Source of the DNA: Candidatus Merdisoma merdipullorum | GTDB lineage: Bacteria > Bacillota > Clostridia > Lachnospirales > Lachnospiraceae | Assembly (NCBI GenBank): GCA_018715645.1 | Contig: DVLE01000065.1 | Location: forward strand, 1 to 42,993 | Reading direction: 5' to 3' | Length of the DNA: 42,993 nt | In this document: piece after piece, positions 16,904 through 26,371 of the stretch | Layout of the letters: each line of letters starts with the position of its first letter | Numbering within the stretch: position 1 is the first letter of the stretch | Position numbers and translations under genes: made by a program | The notes under the pieces: model-generated | Told to the model about the DNA's origin: nothing | Databases searched by the model: none | What the model saw: the letters and a program-made list of their open reading frames with translations, nothing else

Positions 16904-17911
16904 ATGGCTGCACAGAGCTTTGGCTGCGACTTTGGCACAAGCAGCATCAAAATTTACAGTAGAGAGAGCGATACCATATATTGCGAAAAAAATATGGTAG
17001 CCATCGAGGAAAAGAAAGGGATGATCGCCTATGGAAACGAGGCTTTCGATATGCACGAAAAGGCGCCGTCAAATATCGAGGTGCTGTACCCTATGTCCTT
17101 TGGCACGGTGGCGAGCATTACCTATATGCAGCAGTTTCTGAGAGCGTTTCTGGAGGAACGCACCAAGGGAAGTCTGAAGGGAGCGGAATTTATCGTTGCA
17201 TTGCCTACCGACGTGCAGGATCGAGTATTCACCACCCTGATTCATGGAACAGGAATAAAGACGAAAAATGTGGAGCTGATAGATAAGCCGGTAGCGGCGG
17301 GTCTTGGCCTTGGTCTTGACGTGACTCAGGCTCAGGGCGTGATGCTGGTGGATGTGGGAGCCGATACGACGGAGATCTCGATCCTTTCCCTCGGCGGAAC
17401 GGTGACCAGCAAGCTGATCAAAAATGGCGGCAACAAGATTGACGAAGCGATTTCCAGCGCTATTCGCAGAGAGTACGGCTATTTTATCGGCAACAAGACT
17501 GCGGAGATCCTGAAAAACGAGCTGGGCTTTCAGCCAGGGGATACCTCGACCAGACGGGAGATCTGCGGCCGTAATATGGCTCTCGGCCTTCCGGCGCTGC
17601 TGGAAATCACGGCGGATTTTGTGGCGAACGCCATCGCAGAGCAGCTGAAGGCGATTGTGGACGCGATCAAGATGATTCTGGAGCGCACGCCGCCTGAGCT
17701 TGGCGTGGACATCATCCGGAATGGAATCTTCCTCACCGGAGGCGTGGCAAATCTGAAGGGCCTGGACGGTCTGATCGCGGAGGCTACGAACATCAAGGTA
17801 AATATGGTGGAAAAGCCGGAGGAGTGCGTGGCAAGAGGCCTGGAGCGCGTGATCAAAGAAAAGGAGTTCCGCAGTCTGACCTTTATTACCAAAGAGCAGA
17901 ATTACAGTTAA
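16904..17911 (+). CDS. mreB: Rod shape-determining actin homologue MreB
   Basis: Membrane-associated actin-like ATPase that guides side-wall synthesis. The 335 residues carry phosphate-1 FGCDFGTSSIKIY at the N-terminus, phosphate-2 VMLVDVGADTTEISILSLGG, and the adenosine motif GIFLTGGVANLKGLDGLI. The first loop is CDFGTSSIK, not the more usual IDLGTANT, so this belongs to a divergent branch of MreB/Mbl. GGGAG lies 5 nt before ATG 16904. It leads mreBCD-PBP2. Confidence 0.94.
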   Translation: MAAQSFGCDFGTSSIKIYSRESDTIYCEKNMVAIEEKKGMIAYGNEAFDMHEKAPSNIEVLYPMSFGTVASITYMQQFLRAFLEERTKGSLKGAEFIVALPTDVQDRVFTTLIHGTGIKTKNVELIDKPVAAGLGLGLDVTQAQGVMLVDVGADTTEISILSLGGTVTSKLIKNGGNKIDEAISSAIRREYGYFIGNKTAEILKNELGFQPGDTSTRREICGRNMALGLPALLEITADFVANAIAEQLKAIVDAIKMILERTPPELGVDIIRNGIFLTGGVANLKGLDGLIAEATNIKVNMVEKPEECVARGLERVIKEKEFRSLTFITKEQNYS

Positions 17912-17923
17912 TTTAGGTGAGCT

Positions 17924-18784
17924 ATGAAGAAAAGAAATCGTTTTTCCGTGCCGTCAAAATACATATTTGCGGCTCTGGCCCTGCTTTGTATCGGCATGAT
18001 GTTTGCCTCGTATACCACGGGGTTCGCGGGAAATACGCTGGGAAATCTGGCCGGCTATGTCTTCGTGCCTTTTGAGCGGGGCATCAACGCTGTGGGCGGC
18101 TGGGCCAGGGACAAGGCGGACAGCCTTGAGGATCTGGCGGATGCCCAGGCCCGCAATGAAGAACTTCAGGCCCAGGTGGACGAGCTGACGCTGGAGAACA
18201 GCCGGCTGATGCAGAATCAGTACCGCCTGGAGGAGCTGGAGGATCTTTATGCTCTGGACCAGACATACAGCGAGTACAACAAGGTGGCGGCCAATATCAT
18301 TGCCAGTGATTCAGGAAACTGGTTTAATACCTTTGTGATTGACAAGGGCGCTTCAGATGGAATAGCTGTGGATATGAATGTAATCGCGGGGAGCGGACTG
18401 GTAGGAATCGTCACAAGAGTGGGCGACAACTGGGCTCAGGTGCGCTCTATCATCGACGACATGAGCAGTGTGAGCGCCCAGGTGCTTTCCACCTCAGATC
18501 TTTGTTTTGTAAGAGGGGATCTGCAGCTTATGGAGACCGGGCTGATTCAGATCTCGCAGCTTCGCGACGCGGAAGGCGAGGCTTCCATAGGCGATACGGT
18601 AGTAACCTCTCATGTGAGTGACAAGTACCATTCAGGGATCCTGATCGGCTATATCAATGAGCTGACTCTGGATTCCAACAATCTGACCAGATCCGGAACG
18701 CTTACGCCGGCTGTTGATTTTGAGCATCTGCATTCCGTTCTGGTGATTACAGATCTGAAGCAGAATGTGGAGGTTTCAGAGTGA
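17924..18784 (+). CDS. mreC: Rod shape-determining protein MreC
   Basis: Single-pass membrane scaffold of the elongasome, 286 residues. It has a TM helix at about 11-30, a coiled coil at about 60-108 (LEDLADAQARNEELQAQVDE), then the beta-rich MreC domain with GASDGIAVDMNVIAGSGLVG and the LCFVRGDLQ region. It begins 12 bp after mreB. Its end overlaps the GTG start of mreD. Confidence 0.95.
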   Translation: MKKRNRFSVPSKYIFAALALLCIGMMFASYTTGFAGNTLGNLAGYVFVPFERGINAVGGWARDKADSLEDLADAQARNEELQAQVDELTLENSRLMQNQYRLEELEDLYALDQTYSEYNKVAANIIASDSGNWFNTFVIDKGASDGIAVDMNVIAGSGLVGIVTRVGDNWAQVRSIIDDMSSVSAQVLSTSDLCFVRGDLQLMETGLIQISQLRDAEGEASIGDTVVTSHVSDKYHSGILIGYINELTLDSNNLTRSGTLTPAVDFEHLHSVLVITDLKQNVEVSE

Positions 18785-19356
18785 AAGGAATGCGACGCAA
18801 GGCAGTCATTGCGCTTTTGATTATTTTATGCTTTATCTTGCAGTGTACGGTGTTTCAGTCGCTGGCGCTGGCAGGGATCTCCCCGAACCTTCTTCTGATT
18901 GTCACCTCCTCCCTGGGCTTTATGCGCGGGGAAAAGGAGGGTATGGCAGTCGGTTTTTTCTGTGGACTTCTGATAGATATTTTCTTTGGAAGCCTTTTTG
19001 GATTTTATACGCTTCTGTATATGTTTCTCGGATATGGCAGCGGCCTGTTTCACATGATGTTTTACGACGAGGATATTAAGCTTCCGATGGTGTGGATTGC
19101 GCTTTCGGAACTCGTATATGGCTTAAGCGTATATTTCTTTATGTTCCTGATGCGGAGCAAATTTGATTTTGGCTATTATTTCACACGTATTATTCTCCCG
19201 GAGCTGGTCTATACGGTGGTGATTACTCTCGTCATGTACCGGCTTATCCGGCGTCTGAACAGAATGCTGGAGCGCTGGGAGGAGCCGCCTTCTGATTATT
19301 CGGCGTTGTCGGGAAAGCAGGGCGGTACAGACAGGCATACGGAGGACTTTGAGTGA
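18781..19356 (+). CDS. mreD: Rod shape-determining protein MreD
   Basis: A 191-residue membrane protein with about five helices that works with MreC and RodA/PBP2. GTG 18781 overlaps the mreC stop by 4 bp, and GGAGG (18769-18773) lies 7 nt upstream. The pattern LALAGISPNLLLIVTSSLGF near residue 27 and the FFCGLLIDIFFGSLFGFYTLLYM stretch that follows (broken here only by position) are typical of MreD. The last 25 residues are hydrophilic. Confidence 0.92.
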   Translation: MKGMRRKAVIALLIILCFILQCTVFQSLALAGISPNLLLIVTSSLGFMRGEKEGMAVGFFCGLLIDIFFGSLFGFYTLLYMFLGYGSGLFHMMFYDEDIKLPMVWIALSELVYGLSVYFFMFLMRSKFDFGYYFTRIILPELVYTVVITLVMYRLIRRLNRMLERWEEPPSDYSALSGKQGGTDRHTEDFE

Positions 19357-22256
19357 AGCTGTTCAGAGAAATCAGAGATACCATATGGAACGTAATAAAA
19401 TCGCGGATGTTTATTTTGAGCGCAGTTTTTGTGGTGTTTTTTTTCATTTTGCTGTACAGGGTGTTTGTCCTGCAGATAGTACATGGTTCGGATTACCAGA
19501 ATTCCTTTTCCCTGATGACAGAGAGAGAGGTTTCTCTTGCCAGCACACGGGGGAATATCTACGACAGAAACGGAGAGGTTCTGGCCTACAGCGAACTTTC
19601 CTGGTCTGTGACGATTCAGGATAACGGCACCTATCCGGATAACGATACAAAAAACGCGCAGCTCAATGAGACCATTTACAAGCTGATCAAGCTGATTGAG
19701 AAAAATGGCGACAGTGTCGTGAGCGATCTGGGAATTATCTATCAGAACGGAAAGTTTGAATATTCCCTGACCGGAACGTCTCTGATGCGTTTAAAAGCAG
19801 ATGTTTATGGCGAGACTCAGATTAGCGATCTGGAACCCAGCGAGGAGCTGGCTACGGCCGACGAGCTCATGGAATATATGTGCGGCAGCCGCCGCTATGA
19901 CATCAAGTCCTCCTATACGGAGGCGGAAAAGGAAGAGTACGGGATCTCGGTAGACGGCTACACTCCTCAGGAGCAGCTCCAGATAGCGACTATCCGTTTC
20001 GGCCTGTCCTCCAACAGTTACCGGAGATATGTGTCCACTACGGTGGCCACGGATGTTTCCGAGGAAACTGTGGCGGCGGTCATGGAGAATCAGAATGAGC
20101 TGCAGGGGGCTGATGTGGAGCAGAGCAGCCGGAGAGTTTATCCGGACAGTGAATATTTTTCAGCGATTATCGGCTATATCGGCAGGGCTTCTCAGGAGGA
20201 GCTGGAGACTTTGCAGGAGGAAAACCCGGATTATGAATTAAATGACATTGTAGGAAAAGCAGGCATCGAGCAGTACATGGAGACGGAGCTTCAGGGTACC
20301 AAAGGATACGAACGCCTGTATGTGAACAGCGTGGGGCGTGTCATTGAGGTGGCGGAGCAGCAGGATCCTGTTCCCGGTAACGATGTCTATCTGACCATAG
20401 ACAAGAATCTGCAAATGGCGGCCTATCAGATTCTGGAGCAGAAGCTGGCCGGTATCCTGGTTTCCAAGATCCAGAATACGAAGGAGTATATCCAGGGAGA
20501 CGACAGCGCTTCCGAAATTATGATTCCGATCTATGATGTATATTATGCGCTGATTGACAATTATATTATTGACATTACGCATTTCTCGGAGGATGACGCC
20601 ACAGAGCTGGAAAAGAGCGTGTATCAGAGGTTCCTGAGCAAGCGCCAGCAGACGGTGGATGAGATTATGGCGGAGCTGAACTCAGACAGTGCGGCGGCTT
20701 ACCAGAATCTTTCTCAGGAAATGAAGAATTATATGAGCTATATCGTTGCAGACGTCCTGATGGGAGACAATCAGGTGCTTATGAGCGACGCGGTGGATAC
20801 TTCAGACGAGACTTACATTGCCTGGACCACCGACGAGGTCATTAGTCTTCGGGAGTATCTGCAGTACGCGATTTCCATGAACTGGATCGATGTGACGAAG
20901 ATTTCCGAGGATAACCCCTATCTGGATTCCCAGGAGATTTATCAGGCTGTCCTGGACTATATCCGCGCCGCTCTCATGGAGGATATGGAATTTGGCAAAA
21001 TGCTCTACAAGTATATGCTTCTGGACGATCAGATGACGGGAAGAGAGGTCTGCCTTCTGCTGTACGATCAGGGAGTGCTGGAATATGATGCGGAAACGAT
21101 AGCCAGTCTGCAGTCAGGGACCTTGAGTGCGTACAATTTCATGATAGATAAGATCTCAAACCTGGAGATCACCCCGGCTCAGCTTGCCCTTGAGCCTTGC
21201 AGCGGCGGAATTATCGTTGTGGATGTGAATACGGGTGATACGCTGGCCTGTGTCACCTATCCAAGCTATGACAACAACCGGCTGACGAATGTGATGGATT
21301 CCGAATATTACAGCAGCCTGCAGCGGGATCTGTCGTCTCCGTTTATCAACCGTGTGACTCAGGAGAACCTGGCCCCAGGCTCTACATTTAAGCCTATTGT
21401 AGCCATCGCAGGTTTGGAGGAGGGCGTGATCACTCCTTCGTCCATCATTTACGGAGCCGGACAGTTTACAGAGATCACTCCGTCGCCGACCTGCTGGATT
21501 TTCAATCAGTATGGCGGTCATCACGGGAACGAGACTGTTGTTACGGCTATTCGGGATTCCTGCAATTACTTCTTCTATGAAGTGGGCTACCGTCTTGCGG
21601 GCGGCCGCAATGCTGGAGGATATAATGTAGAGCAGGGACTGGCGACTCTGGAAAAGTATGCGAGGATGTTTGGCCTGGGCGACAAGTCAGGACTGGAGCT
21701 TGCGGAATACGATCCGCAGATCTCGGATCAGGACGCGGTGCGTTCTTCCATTGGCCAGGGTACCAATGCCTTTTCTCTGTCCCATATCGGTCGTTATGTG
21801 GCGGCCCTGGCAAACCGGGGAAGCGTATACAATCTGACGCTTCTCGAACGTCTGGAATCCGCGGACGGGGAGGTACTTGAAGAGTATGCGCCTGAACTGT
21901 ACAATCAGGTGGATATTGCGGACAGCAGTTGGAATGCGGTACAGCAGGGAATGCGGCTGGTGGCTGAGGATACGACGGTTCTGAATGAGCTGAGCGCGCT
22001 GGGACTGAATGTGGCCGGAAAGACCGGTACGGCGCAGCAGAGCAGAAGTCACCCGAACCATGCGTTGTTTGTGGGTTACGCGCCTTATGAAAATCCGGAG
22101 ATCGCGGTGGCGGTGCGTATCGCCAACGGTTACACATCCTCCAATACGGCGGAGGTCGCTGCGGATGTGTTCAAATATTATTTCAATCTTGTGGATGAGG
22201 AAGAAGTTCTGACCGGAACGGCCAGTGATTCCTCCGGACAGACTATTGCAGATTAG
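19353..22256 (+). CDS. mrdA: Class B penicillin-binding protein 2 with large insert
   Basis: Transpeptidase of the elongasome, partner of RodA. It has a short cytosolic start, a TM helix at about 20-40, the class B dimerisation/pedestal domain (STRGNIYDRNGEVLAYSE), and a C-terminal transpeptidase domain. The active-site motifs are Ser677-T-F-K, Ser736-C-Asn738 and Lys890-T-G. At 967 residues it is much longer than E. coli PBP2 (633). The excess is mainly an acidic helical insert between about residues 370 and 610, plus a longer pedestal. The sequence around the catalytic motifs is intact. GTG 19353 overlaps mreD by 4 bp, with GGAGG 7 nt upstream. It might be named pbpA in other schemes. Confidence 0.9.
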   Translation: MKLFREIRDTIWNVIKSRMFILSAVFVVFFFILLYRVFVLQIVHGSDYQNSFSLMTEREVSLASTRGNIYDRNGEVLAYSELSWSVTIQDNGTYPDNDTKNAQLNETIYKLIKLIEKNGDSVVSDLGIIYQNGKFEYSLTGTSLMRLKADVYGETQISDLEPSEELATADELMEYMCGSRRYDIKSSYTEAEKEEYGISVDGYTPQEQLQIATIRFGLSSNSYRRYVSTTVATDVSEETVAAVMENQNELQGADVEQSSRRVYPDSEYFSAIIGYIGRASQEELETLQEENPDYELNDIVGKAGIEQYMETELQGTKGYERLYVNSVGRVIEVAEQQDPVPGNDVYLTIDKNLQMAAYQILEQKLAGILVSKIQNTKEYIQGDDSASEIMIPIYDVYYALIDNYIIDITHFSEDDATELEKSVYQRFLSKRQQTVDEIMAELNSDSAAAYQNLSQEMKNYMSYIVADVLMGDNQVLMSDAVDTSDETYIAWTTDEVISLREYLQYAISMNWIDVTKISEDNPYLDSQEIYQAVLDYIRAALMEDMEFGKMLYKYMLLDDQMTGREVCLLLYDQGVLEYDAETIASLQSGTLSAYNFMIDKISNLEITPAQLALEPCSGGIIVVDVNTGDTLACVTYPSYDNNRLTNVMDSEYYSSLQRDLSSPFINRVTQENLAPGSTFKPIVAIAGLEEGVITPSSIIYGAGQFTEITPSPTCWIFNQYGGHHGNETVVTAIRDSCNYFFYEVGYRLAGGRNAGGYNVEQGLATLEKYARMFGLGDKSGLELAEYDPQISDQDAVRSSIGQGTNAFSLSHIGRYVAALANRGSVYNLTLLERLESADGEVLEEYAPELYNQVDIADSSWNAVQQGMRLVAEDTTVLNELSALGLNVAGKTGTAQQSRSHPNHALFVGYAPYENPEIAVAVRIANGYTSSNTAEVAADVFKYYFNLVDEEEVLTGTASDSSGQTIAD

Positions 22257-22267
22257 GAGTGAGAGGG

Positions 22268-22966
22268 ATGGCGAACCAATCGGTTGTTATAAAGAGTAAT
22301 AAGCACGGCCTGATTGTGGTTTTGGATGAAAAGACGGAATGGGAGATCCTGAAGAAGGATGTGGCTGAAAAATTTAAAAGCTCCGCGAAGTTTTTCGGGG
22401 ACGCTCAAATGGCTCTGTGCTTTCAGGGAAGGAAGCTGTCCTTTGACGAGGAGCTGGAGCTTTCGGATACGATTTCATCGAACTGTCAGATCCGGGTGGT
22501 ATGTATTGTGGATGAAAATGAAGCTACGGAACAGATCATGAAACAGGCCGTAGAGCGGCAGCAGGGAGGAGACGGGGATTTGATGAATCTCCAGGATGGC
22601 CGCTTTTATAAGGGAACCTTACGTTCCGGCCAGGTGCTGGAATCCGAGACAAGCATTATTATACTCGGCGATGTAAATCCTGGAGCCAGGGTGATTTCCA
22701 AAGGGAATGTCATTGTTCTGGGGACTCTCAAAGGAAATGTCTATGTGGGGGCTTCCGGCAATGAATCAGCTTTTGTGGCGGCTTTGTCTATGGATCCCAT
22801 GCAGATTCGGATCGGGGATGTAATAGCCAGAAGCTCAGACAGCCGTCCTGTTCGGAGCGCCCGCAAAAAGAAGGCGGACGAGACGCCGAAGATTGCGTTT
22901 GTGGAGGAAGGAAATATTTATATAGAGCCTATTACAAAAGAGGTTTTAAATGAGATAAATCTATAG
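22268..22966 (+). CDS. minC: Septum site-determining protein MinC
   Basis: Inhibitor of FtsZ assembly, 232 residues. The N-terminal domain (about 1-100) is followed by a short linker and the C-terminal beta-helix domain, with TLRSGQVLESETSIIILGDV and NPGARVISKGNVIVLGTLKG, the usual MinD-contact face. ATG 22268 has AGGAG 8 nt upstream; a GTG at 22259 lies within that site. First gene of minCDE. Confidence 0.95.
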   Translation: MANQSVVIKSNKHGLIVVLDEKTEWEILKKDVAEKFKSSAKFFGDAQMALCFQGRKLSFDEELELSDTISSNCQIRVVCIVDENEATEQIMKQAVERQQGGDGDLMNLQDGRFYKGTLRSGQVLESETSIIILGDVNPGARVISKGNVIVLGTLKGNVYVGASGNESAFVAALSMDPMQIRIGDVIARSSDSRPVRSARKKKADETPKIAFVEEGNIYIEPITKEVLNEINL

Positions 22967-22989
22967 AAAAGGGTTGGAGGAAAAAAGCT

Positions 22990-23775
22990 ATGAGTGAAGT
23001 AATTGTGATTACATCCGGGAAAGGCGGCGTGGGAAAGACGACTTCCACGGCGAATATCGGTACGGGGCTGGCAAAGCTGGGAAAAAGCGTCGTTATGATT
23101 GATACGGATATAGGACTTCGGAATCTGGACGTGGTCATGGGACTGGAAAACAGAATCGTCTACAATCTGGTGGACGTGGTAGAAGGAAACTGCCGGATGA
23201 AGCAGGCGCTTATCAAGGACAAGCGGTATTCTAACCTCTGTCTGCTTCCATCCGCGCAGACCAGAGATAAGACTGCTGTGAATCCGGAACAGATGGTGAA
23301 GCTGATCGATGAGCTTCGTCCGGAATTCGACTACATACTGCTTGACTGTCCGGCGGGCATAGAGCAGGGATTTAAAAACGCCATCGCGGCGGCGGACAGA
23401 GCAATCATCGTTACGACGCCTGAGGTATCTGCGATTCGTGACGCAGACCGGATCATTGGACTTTTGGAAGCCAATGAGATCCACAAGATTGATCTGATAG
23501 TAAACCGTGTCCGCATGGATATGGTAAAGCGCGGGGATATGATGTCCATAGAGGATGTGATTGATATTCTTGCCATCGATTTGATTGGCGCAGTGCCGGA
23601 TGACGAGCATATTGTCATAGCCACAAACCAGGGCGAACCCCTGGCGGGAGATTCCTCTTTGGCTGGAACCGCTTATATGAATATCTGCAAGAGAATCCTT
23701 GGGGAAGAAGTACCCCTGATGAATTTGGAAGCCAATAACGGATTTTTCGCGAAAATTGCGAAGCTGTTCAAATAA
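22990..23775 (+). CDS. minD: Septum site-determining ATPase MinD
   Basis: Membrane-cycling ATPase, 261 residues, that recruits MinC and is displaced by MinE. Deviant Walker A is GKGGVGKTT (10-18) with the signature Lys11, switch I/II are at MIDTDIGLRNLDVVMG and LLDCPAGIEQGF, and the C-terminal amphipathic membrane helix is NNGFFAKIAKLFK. GGAGG lies 9 nt upstream. The intergenic gaps in minCDE are under 25 bp. Confidence 0.97.
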   Translation: MSEVIVITSGKGGVGKTTSTANIGTGLAKLGKSVVMIDTDIGLRNLDVVMGLENRIVYNLVDVVEGNCRMKQALIKDKRYSNLCLLPSAQTRDKTAVNPEQMVKLIDELRPEFDYILLDCPAGIEQGFKNAIAAADRAIIVTTPEVSAIRDADRIIGLLEANEIHKIDLIVNRVRMDMVKRGDMMSIEDVIDILAIDLIGAVPDDEHIVIATNQGEPLAGDSSLAGTAYMNICKRILGEEVPLMNLEANNGFFAKIAKLFK

Positions 23776-23793
23776 GCGAAGGGGGAAATAAAA

Positions 23794-24075
23794 ATGGCGT
23801 TGATGGATTTTTTCCGGAAAAAGAGTTCCGGTGATGTGGCGAAGGATCGTCTGAAGCTTCTGCTGATCTCAGACCGGGCGAACTGCTCCCCTGAGGTCAT
23901 GGAACTGATCAAAAATGACATTATCAAGGTTATATCCAAATATATGGAGATCGACTGCGATCATCTGGACATCCAGATCACGCAGACAGAGTCGGATAGT
24001 TCCAATGGACGGGTACCGGCGCTGTATGCAAACATTCCGATTAAGGATCTGAAGCATTCGACGGAAAGGAGATAG
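23794..24075 (+). CDS. minE: Cell division topological factor MinE
   Basis: A 93-residue activator of MinD ATPase that drives Min oscillation. An N-terminal membrane helix (MALMDFFRKK) precedes the MinD-binding stretch (KDRLKLLLISDRANCSPEVM) and the dimerisation domain beginning DIIKVISKYMEID. Presence of MinE means that a MinE-type spatial control applies here, not only the DivIVA-type used by Bacillus. Confidence 0.95.
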   Translation: MALMDFFRKKSSGDVAKDRLKLLLISDRANCSPEVMELIKNDIIKVISKYMEIDCDHLDIQITQTESDSSNGRVPALYANIPIKDLKHSTERR

Positions 24076-24106
24076 CCGGCAGAATAAAGAAGGACAGAGG
24101 AGCGTT

Positions 24107-25213
24107 ATGTTAAAACAGTATCGACTGAGGGATTACAGGTTTCGGCTTGTGTGTTATGTGTTTGCGATTACGATTATTGGAATACTGGTGATAGGAAGCG
24201 CGGAGCTATCGGAGCAGGGACAGCAGATCCTTGGAATGCTTCTTGGAACAGTGGCGATGATTGTTCTGTCTTTGCTCGATTATACCTGGGTTCTGAAGTT
24301 TTACTGGCTGATTTATGCCTTTAACCTTTTATTGCTTCTGCTTGTGGAGACGCCGCTGGGCTATGAAAATAACGGAGCGACGCGCTGGCTGACCTTTGGA
24401 GGCTTCCGTTTTCAGCCATCGGAGCTTTGTAAGCTTTGCCTGATTTTGTTCTTTGCAAGATTATTTGAAAAATATAAGGATATGCTGAATACCTGGAAGA
24501 TCCTTGGGCTTTCCGCCCTGTTGTTTGCGGCTCCGGCTCTGCTGGTAAAAGAGCAGCCGGACCTGTCGACGACGATTTCCTTGTGTGTGATTTTCCTGGT
24601 GCTGCTTTTTATCGGAGGCTTAAGCTGGAAGATCATTGGCGGAGTTCTTGCGGTAGGCGTTCCTGCGGCGGTGATCTTTATCAGCCTGATCATGCAGCCG
24701 GATCAGCAGATTCTTGACCAGTACGCATGGCTTCGTATTATGGCGTGGCTGAATCCGACACAGTATGCGGATAACGCTTATCAGCAGCAAAATTCGATTA
24801 TGGCTATAGGCTCCGGTCAGCTGGTGGGGAAAGGGCTGAACAATAACCTGGTAACTTCTGTGAAAAACGGGAGTTTTATCGCGGAACCGGAGACGGATTT
24901 TATCTTCGCGGTCGCCGGAGAGGAGCTTGGATTTATCGGCTGCGCAACAATTATTTTACTATTGGCTTTAATTGTGTTAGAATGTATTCAGATCGGAAGA
25001 CGATCGAGAGAGTTTTCAGGAACCCTGATCTGTTGTGGGGTTGCAGGTTATATCGGGTTCCAGAGTTTTGTAAACATCTGTGTCGCCACAGGGCTTATGC
25101 CTAATACAGGGATACCGCTGCCTTTTGTGAGCTATGGCCTGACATCCCTGGTGACACTGTATATGTCAATCGGTTTTGTCCTGAATGTCGGCTTGCAGCC
25201 GAAAAAATATTAG
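24107..25213 (+). CDS. rodA: RodA/FtsW family peptidoglycan glycosyltransferase
   Basis: A SEDS polymerase of 368 residues with about ten membrane helices, which polymerises lipid II with PBP2. Marks are the GATRWLTFGGFRFQPSELCK loop, LVKEQPDLSTTI, and the late GIPLPFVSYGLTSLVTLY. RodA is chosen over FtsW because of placement with mreBCD-PBP2 and minCDE. GAGGAG lies a few bases before ATG 24107. Confidence 0.9.
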   Translation: MLKQYRLRDYRFRLVCYVFAITIIGILVIGSAELSEQGQQILGMLLGTVAMIVLSLLDYTWVLKFYWLIYAFNLLLLLLVETPLGYENNGATRWLTFGGFRFQPSELCKLCLILFFARLFEKYKDMLNTWKILGLSALLFAAPALLVKEQPDLSTTISLCVIFLVLLFIGGLSWKIIGGVLAVGVPAAVIFISLIMQPDQQILDQYAWLRIMAWLNPTQYADNAYQQQNSIMAIGSGQLVGKGLNNNLVTSVKNGSFIAEPETDFIFAVAGEELGFIGCATIILLLALIVLECIQIGRRSREFSGTLICCGVAGYIGFQSFVNICVATGLMPNTGIPLPFVSYGLTSLVTLYMSIGFVLNVGLQPKKY

Positions 25214-25228
25214 CTTGGGGGTGTTCAT

Positions 25229-25624
25229 GTGAACATTGGACTAATCGCACACGACGCAAAAAAGAAACTGATGCAGAATTTCTGTATCGCATACAGAGGG
25301 ATTCTCTCTAAGCATAATCTGTATGCCACCGGTACGACCGGGCGGCTGATTGTGGAGGTCACGAATCTGAACGTACACAAGTATCTGGCCGGACATTTGG
25401 GAGGAGAACAGCAGCTCGCGGCTCAGATCGAGCATAACCAGATGGATTTGGTAATATTTCTTCGGGATCCGATGAATCCCAAAAAGCATGAACCCGACGT
25501 GAACAATGTGGTCCGGCTCTGCGATACCTACAATATTCCTCTGGCTACAAATCTGGCTACGGCGGAGCTTTTGATCAAAGCTCTTGACCGCGGCGATATG
25601 GAATGGCGGGAATTGTATAATTAG
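25229..25624 (+). CDS. mgsA: Methylglyoxal synthase
   Basis: Converts dihydroxyacetone phosphate to methylglyoxal and phosphate, a cytosolic overflow route that relieves sugar phosphate stress. 131 residues with the phosphate site NLYATGTTGRLI, the DPMNPKKHEPDV catalytic segment and IPLATNLATAELLI. The start is GTG 25229 with GGGGG 7 nt upstream; the ATG at 25227 is in another frame and stops at once. It ends the mre-min run. Confidence 0.96.
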   Translation: MNIGLIAHDAKKKLMQNFCIAYRGILSKHNLYATGTTGRLIVEVTNLNVHKYLAGHLGGEQQLAAQIEHNQMDLVIFLRDPMNPKKHEPDVNNVVRLCDTYNIPLATNLATAELLIKALDRGDMEWRELYN

Positions 25625-25645
25625 TCTAAAGCCGGGAAATAACAG

Positions 25646-25674
25646 TTGAGTTTTTTGGGCATATAGACTATAAT
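25646..25674 (+). promoter_or_regulatory. Sigma-A promoter of the P-loop gene
   Basis: TTGAGT (25646-25651), 17-nt spacer, perfect TATAAT (25669-25674). It leaves a leader of about 120 nt with no recognised motif. Confidence 0.85.
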
Positions 25675-25802
25675 ATTCTTATCTGAGAGGGCGGCGGCGC
25701 AAAAAAGAGAAGAACTTGTGGCTGCGAACGGTGCAGACCATTGCAGGAGCTTGCCTCCAGGCGCCGTCTCAAAAATATATGGAACCCAAGGAGGACATCA
25801 TT

Positions 25803-26222
25803 ATGGTACAATTGATTGTAGGAAGTAAAGGGGACGGAAAGACAAAGCATCTGTTGGAAAGAGTCAACAATCAGATTAAGACGGCATCGGGCAATATCGT
25901 ATATCTGGATAAGAGCACAAAGCATATGCATGAACTGGACAACAAGGTTCGTCTTATCAATGTGAAGGATTATCCTTTAAAGAACAGCGATGAGTTTATA
26001 GGCTTTGTGTGTGGAATCATTTCTCAGGATTATGATCTGGAGCAGATGTACGTAGACAGCTTTCTGAAGGTGGCGAACCTGGAGGGAGCGGACTTGACGG
26101 ACGCCCTTACCCAGTTGAATCAGATTAGTGAGCAGTTTAAGGTCAATTTCTGTCTCAGTATTTCCGTAGAGGAAAAGGACCTGCCCGAATTTGCAAAGGA
26201 GCAGGTAATTATTTCCTGCTAG
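25803..26222 (+). CDS. Small P-loop protein of unknown function
   Basis: A 139-residue soluble protein that starts with MVQLIVGSKGDGKTKHLLE; GSKGDGKT fits Walker A (GxxxxGK[ST]). Later parts (IVYLDKST, VRLINVKDYPL, FCLSISVEEKDLPEFAKE) look like a short alpha/beta fold, but I see no convincing Walker B or partner domain. RBS AAGGAGGA lies 7 nt before ATG 25803. It has its own strong promoter and terminator, so it is monocistronic. Related short proteins are sometimes labelled PilT-like because of the P-loop; the sequence does not justify that name. Confidence 0.85.
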   Translation: MVQLIVGSKGDGKTKHLLERVNNQIKTASGNIVYLDKSTKHMHELDNKVRLINVKDYPLKNSDEFIGFVCGIISQDYDLEQMYVDSFLKVANLEGADLTDALTQLNQISEQFKVNFCLSISVEEKDLPEFAKEQVIISC

Positions 26223-26241
26223 ATTGTACAGTACATATCAG

Positions 26242-26283
26242 GGCTGCCGCAAAAGAGAAGGTTTTGCGGCAGCCTCCTGTTTT
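26242..26283 (+). terminator. Terminator of the P-loop gene
   Basis: Perfect 13-bp stem GGCTGCCGCAAAA / TTTTGCGGCAGCC (26242-26254 and 26262-26274) with a 7-nt loop, then TCCTGTTTT. Confidence 0.82.
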
Positions 26284-26371
26284 ACCGCGAAGCGGTGAGA
26301 AGCCCGGAAATGAGAACACGAGCAGAGAGGAAGGTTCTCTTGGTTAACAGGTATGCGAAGGAGTTGAATCG

